From assembly GCA_021155145.1 (NCBI GenBank), contig JAJNPX010000155.1, positions 1-6,502 of the forward strand: a stretch of DNA of 6,502 nt, in the 5' to 3' direction. Both the position numbers and the translations under genes were made by a program. The notes beneath the pieces were generated by a model that saw only the letters and a list, made by a program, of their open reading frames with translations, did no database searches and was not told where the DNA came from. This stretch comes from Acidisarcina sp. Lineage in GTDB: Bacteria > Acidobacteriota > Blastocatellia > Pyrinomonadales > Pyrinomonadaceae. Positions 5,634 through 6,502 of this stretch are shown here, one piece after another (the stretch's first letter is position 1; each line of letters starts with the position of its first letter).

Positions 5634-6074
5634 CTACTTCTTTTTCGGGGCGAAAGGGTTGATCAATTTCAAGCCGTCAAATACCCGAAAATCCCGATCG
5701 GCTGACACCAAGGTTGCACCGTGTTCTAGAGCAACCGCTGCGATATGAGCGTCCATCAGTTTGGCTCCCGAAATACCCGCTTCGTTGACAAGCTTCCGGA
5801 ATATCTGAAAATGGTCGGCTCCGGGATTGACAATGATCGAGCCGGGATTCGCTATCAAGGCCTCGACGGTCGTAAGAACATCGTGAGTGCGCAGAGCCCT
5901 CGGGAAGATCCGCGGATTTGTGGAAATCCTCAGAAATCCCATAAGGGTGTGCCACGTAAAACAGACCGGCTCCGCGTCATTAAGTGCTTTTTCCAGCCAT
6001 ATCCGAGCCTTGACATGATTTGGATCGTCCTGGTTATACGCGTAAAGCAGGAGGTTGACGTCGGGGAGGATCAT
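5634..6074 (-). CDS. vapC: VapC-family PIN-domain toxin (ribonuclease)
   Basis: A 146-residue PIN-domain protein and probable toxin of a type II toxin-antitoxin pair. PIN toxins are Mg2+-dependent RNases that cleave tRNA, rRNA or mRNA; the target here is not known. The N-terminus MILPDVNLLLYAYN supplies D5. The C-terminal half supplies D108 (KLMDAHIAAVALEHG) and D126/D128 (SADRDFRVF). The central motif is WHTLMGFLRISTNPRIF (41-57), typical of the 'GFLR' subgroup, in which glycine (G46) stands where many PIN proteins have the second acidic residue. Length and the ending NPFAP are normal. The ATG at 6074 overlaps the antitoxin stop as ATGA, and only a weak GAAGAAG lies upstream, so translation is probably coupled to the antitoxin. 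Its neighbour upstream is the matching antitoxin. Local GC is lower than in the left part of the window, consistent with transfer. Confidence 0.93.
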   Translation of the reverse strand: MILPDVNLLLYAYNQDDPNHVKARIWLEKALNDAEPVCFTWHTLMGFLRISTNPRIFPRALRTHDVLTTVEALIANPGSIIVNPGADHFQIFRKLVNEAGISGAKLMDAHIAAVALEHGATLVSADRDFRVFDGLKLINPFAPKKK

Positions 6075-6322
6075 TTGTATTCTTCTTCATCCAGAATGGC
6101 CAGCAAGTCGCTCGTCTTGTCGTAATTGATGTGCGGAAAAACACCCATTTTGAACGGTTTCACTTTGAACGGTTTGGGTTTTACGGTTCCGCGTGTGGAT
6201 GCGTACCGGCCGCGGCGGATCAGTTCATTTACGGCTTCCTTGAACGTCTTTCCGCTACCCGCCTTCATTTCTTCCTTAACGGTCACTACAACGTCGTCAT
6301 CCAATGTCAATGTCGTTCTCAT
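6071..6322 (-). CDS. vapB: VapB-family antitoxin (ribbon-helix-helix type)
   Basis: An 83-residue antitoxin directly upstream of vapC. MRTTLTLDDDV (1-11) is the DNA-contacting ribbon strand of a ribbon-helix-helix domain, followed by helices at about 11-20 and 26-38 (TFKEAVNELIRRG). The C-terminal half, with PFKVKPFKMG (51-60) and DLLAILDEEEYK (72-83), is the acidic, flexible toxin-binding tail typical of partners of GFLR-type VapC toxins. It should dimerise, bind its own promoter and neutralise VapC. The ATG at 6322 has no Shine-Dalgarno; a -10 hexamer lies 6 bases upstream, so the mRNA may be leaderless. A 15-base direct repeat within the gene (6149-6160 and 6164-6175 identical over 12 bases) encodes the doubled PFK. 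Confidence 0.9.
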   Translation of the reverse strand: MRTTLTLDDDVVVTVKEEMKAGSGKTFKEAVNELIRRGRYASTRGTVKPKPFKVKPFKMGVFPHINYDKTSDLLAILDEEEYK

Positions 6323-6351
6323 AACAAGATCATACCATATTGATGTTATGA
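6319..6351. promoter_or_regulatory. Candidate VapB operator: perfect 8-bp inverted repeat around the vapB -10
   Basis: TCATAACA (6319-6326) and TGTTATGA (6344-6351) are exact reverse complements, 25 bases from start to start, and they bracket the -10 hexamer. The left arm includes the vapB start codon and the right arm abuts the -35. Ribbon-helix-helix antitoxins usually repress by binding paired half-sites in exactly this position. Confidence 0.55.
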
Positions 6352-6357
6352 CGTCTA
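6329..6357 (-). promoter_or_regulatory. Predicted vapBC promoter
   Basis: On the minus strand, TATGAT (plus positions 6329-6334) is a good -10 and TAGACG (6352-6357) matches the -35 consensus TTGACA at 4 of 6 positions, with an ideal 17-base spacer. Transcription would start at or next to the vapB ATG (6322), implying a leaderless message. Confidence 0.55.
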
Positions 6358-6364
6358 CTAAGAA

Positions 6365-6376
6365 GCATCATGATGC
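6365..6376. repeat. Perfect 12-bp palindrome GCATCATGATGC
   Basis: The sequence equals its own reverse complement. It lies just upstream of the vapBC promoter, overlapping the stop codon of the small ORF at 6368-6478. It could be a protein-binding site; as a hairpin it has only a 4-bp stem. Confidence 0.5.
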
Positions 6377-6478
6377 CTCAAGGTCTGTTTTTTTTGAATG
6401 TGTTAGGTTGTTTCGGTGGGCAAAAGTTGCCGGCGCAAAGAACAGGACGATCGTTGCGGTGAGAAAAAGATGTTTCAT
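6368..6478 (-). CDS. Small secreted peptide, or start of a truncated secreted protein
   Basis: A minus-strand ORF of 36 codons from ATG at 6478 to TGA at 6370-6368. Residues 1-20 (MKHLFLTATIVLFFAPATFA) are a convincing signal peptide with an A-T-F-A cleavage site: lysine, hydrophobic core, then the AxA-like end. Only 16 residues follow (HRNNLTHSKKTDLEAS), hydrophilic and without cysteine. There is no clear Shine-Dalgarno; a TATAGA box at 6491-6496 could be a -10. The product may be a genuine small exported peptide, or the 5' remnant of a longer secreted-protein gene cut off when vapBC arrived. An A8 run (6388-6395 on the complement) lies in the coding part, but no other frame extends it usefully. 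Not recognised as any family. Confidence 0.45.
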   Translation of the reverse strand: MKHLFLTATIVLFFAPATFAHRNNLTHSKKTDLEAS

Positions 6479-6502
6479 AAACTAGTTGGATCTATATTCG
6501 AT

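Noticed and set aside
6365..6395. Palindrome followed by T8 as a plus-strand rho-independent terminator
   Set aside because: The palindrome folds to a 4-bp stem, the T-run is 11 bases away rather than adjacent, and no plus-strand gene precedes it.

Overview
The window looks like chromosomal DNA from a bacterium of moderately high GC, most likely an Acidobacteriota member of the Blastocatellia/Pyrinomonadales type. That placement is an inference. It rests on the large M14 peptidase tail next to an M16 peptidase, the DUF1036 secreted proteins, and an intergenic repeat of the 'accgc-gagacgc' kind that I recall from such genomes. No rRNA, tRNA, CRISPR array or insertion sequence was seen.

Layout. 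(1) 1-459 (+) is the 3' end of a large M14-type zinc carboxypeptidase gene. (2) 460-551 is a short gap filled by a large imperfect inverted repeat. (3) 552-1829 (+) is a complete M16B zinc peptidase with all its catalytic residues. (4) On the minus strand, reading 4624/4588 to 1826, is a probable three-gene unit of secreted proteins: two tandem paralogous eight-cysteine DUF1036 proteins, then a 443-residue protein with an internal N-terminal repeat and a C-terminal domain resembling PliI/PliG lysozyme inhibitors. Its last gene meets the M16 gene tail to tail, with overlapping stop codons. (5) 4625-4870 is a divergent control region with a cluster of TTTGCA/TGCAAA sites. (6) 4871-5539 (+) is a six-helix membrane protein with a coiled-coil tail; a second coiled-coil-like stretch continues in frame after the stop codon. 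(7) 5634-6322 (-) is a VapBC toxin-antitoxin pair with an ATGA overlap, a recognisable promoter and a candidate operator. (8) 6368-6478 (-) is a 36-codon ORF, beginning with a good signal peptide, near the window edge.

How the genes fit together. The left part is dominated by extracytoplasmic proteolysis and secreted envelope proteins. The three minus-strand secreted proteins each have a good Shine-Dalgarno sequence, are closely spaced and are probably co-transcribed. The right end (6121-6480) is about 45% GC by my count, against roughly two thirds in a sample of the M16 gene (1201-1320), which fits an acquired VapBC module. The parts least explained by known families are the paired DUF1036 proteins with their composite neighbour, the in-frame tail after the membrane-protein stop, and the unannotated small secreted ORF.
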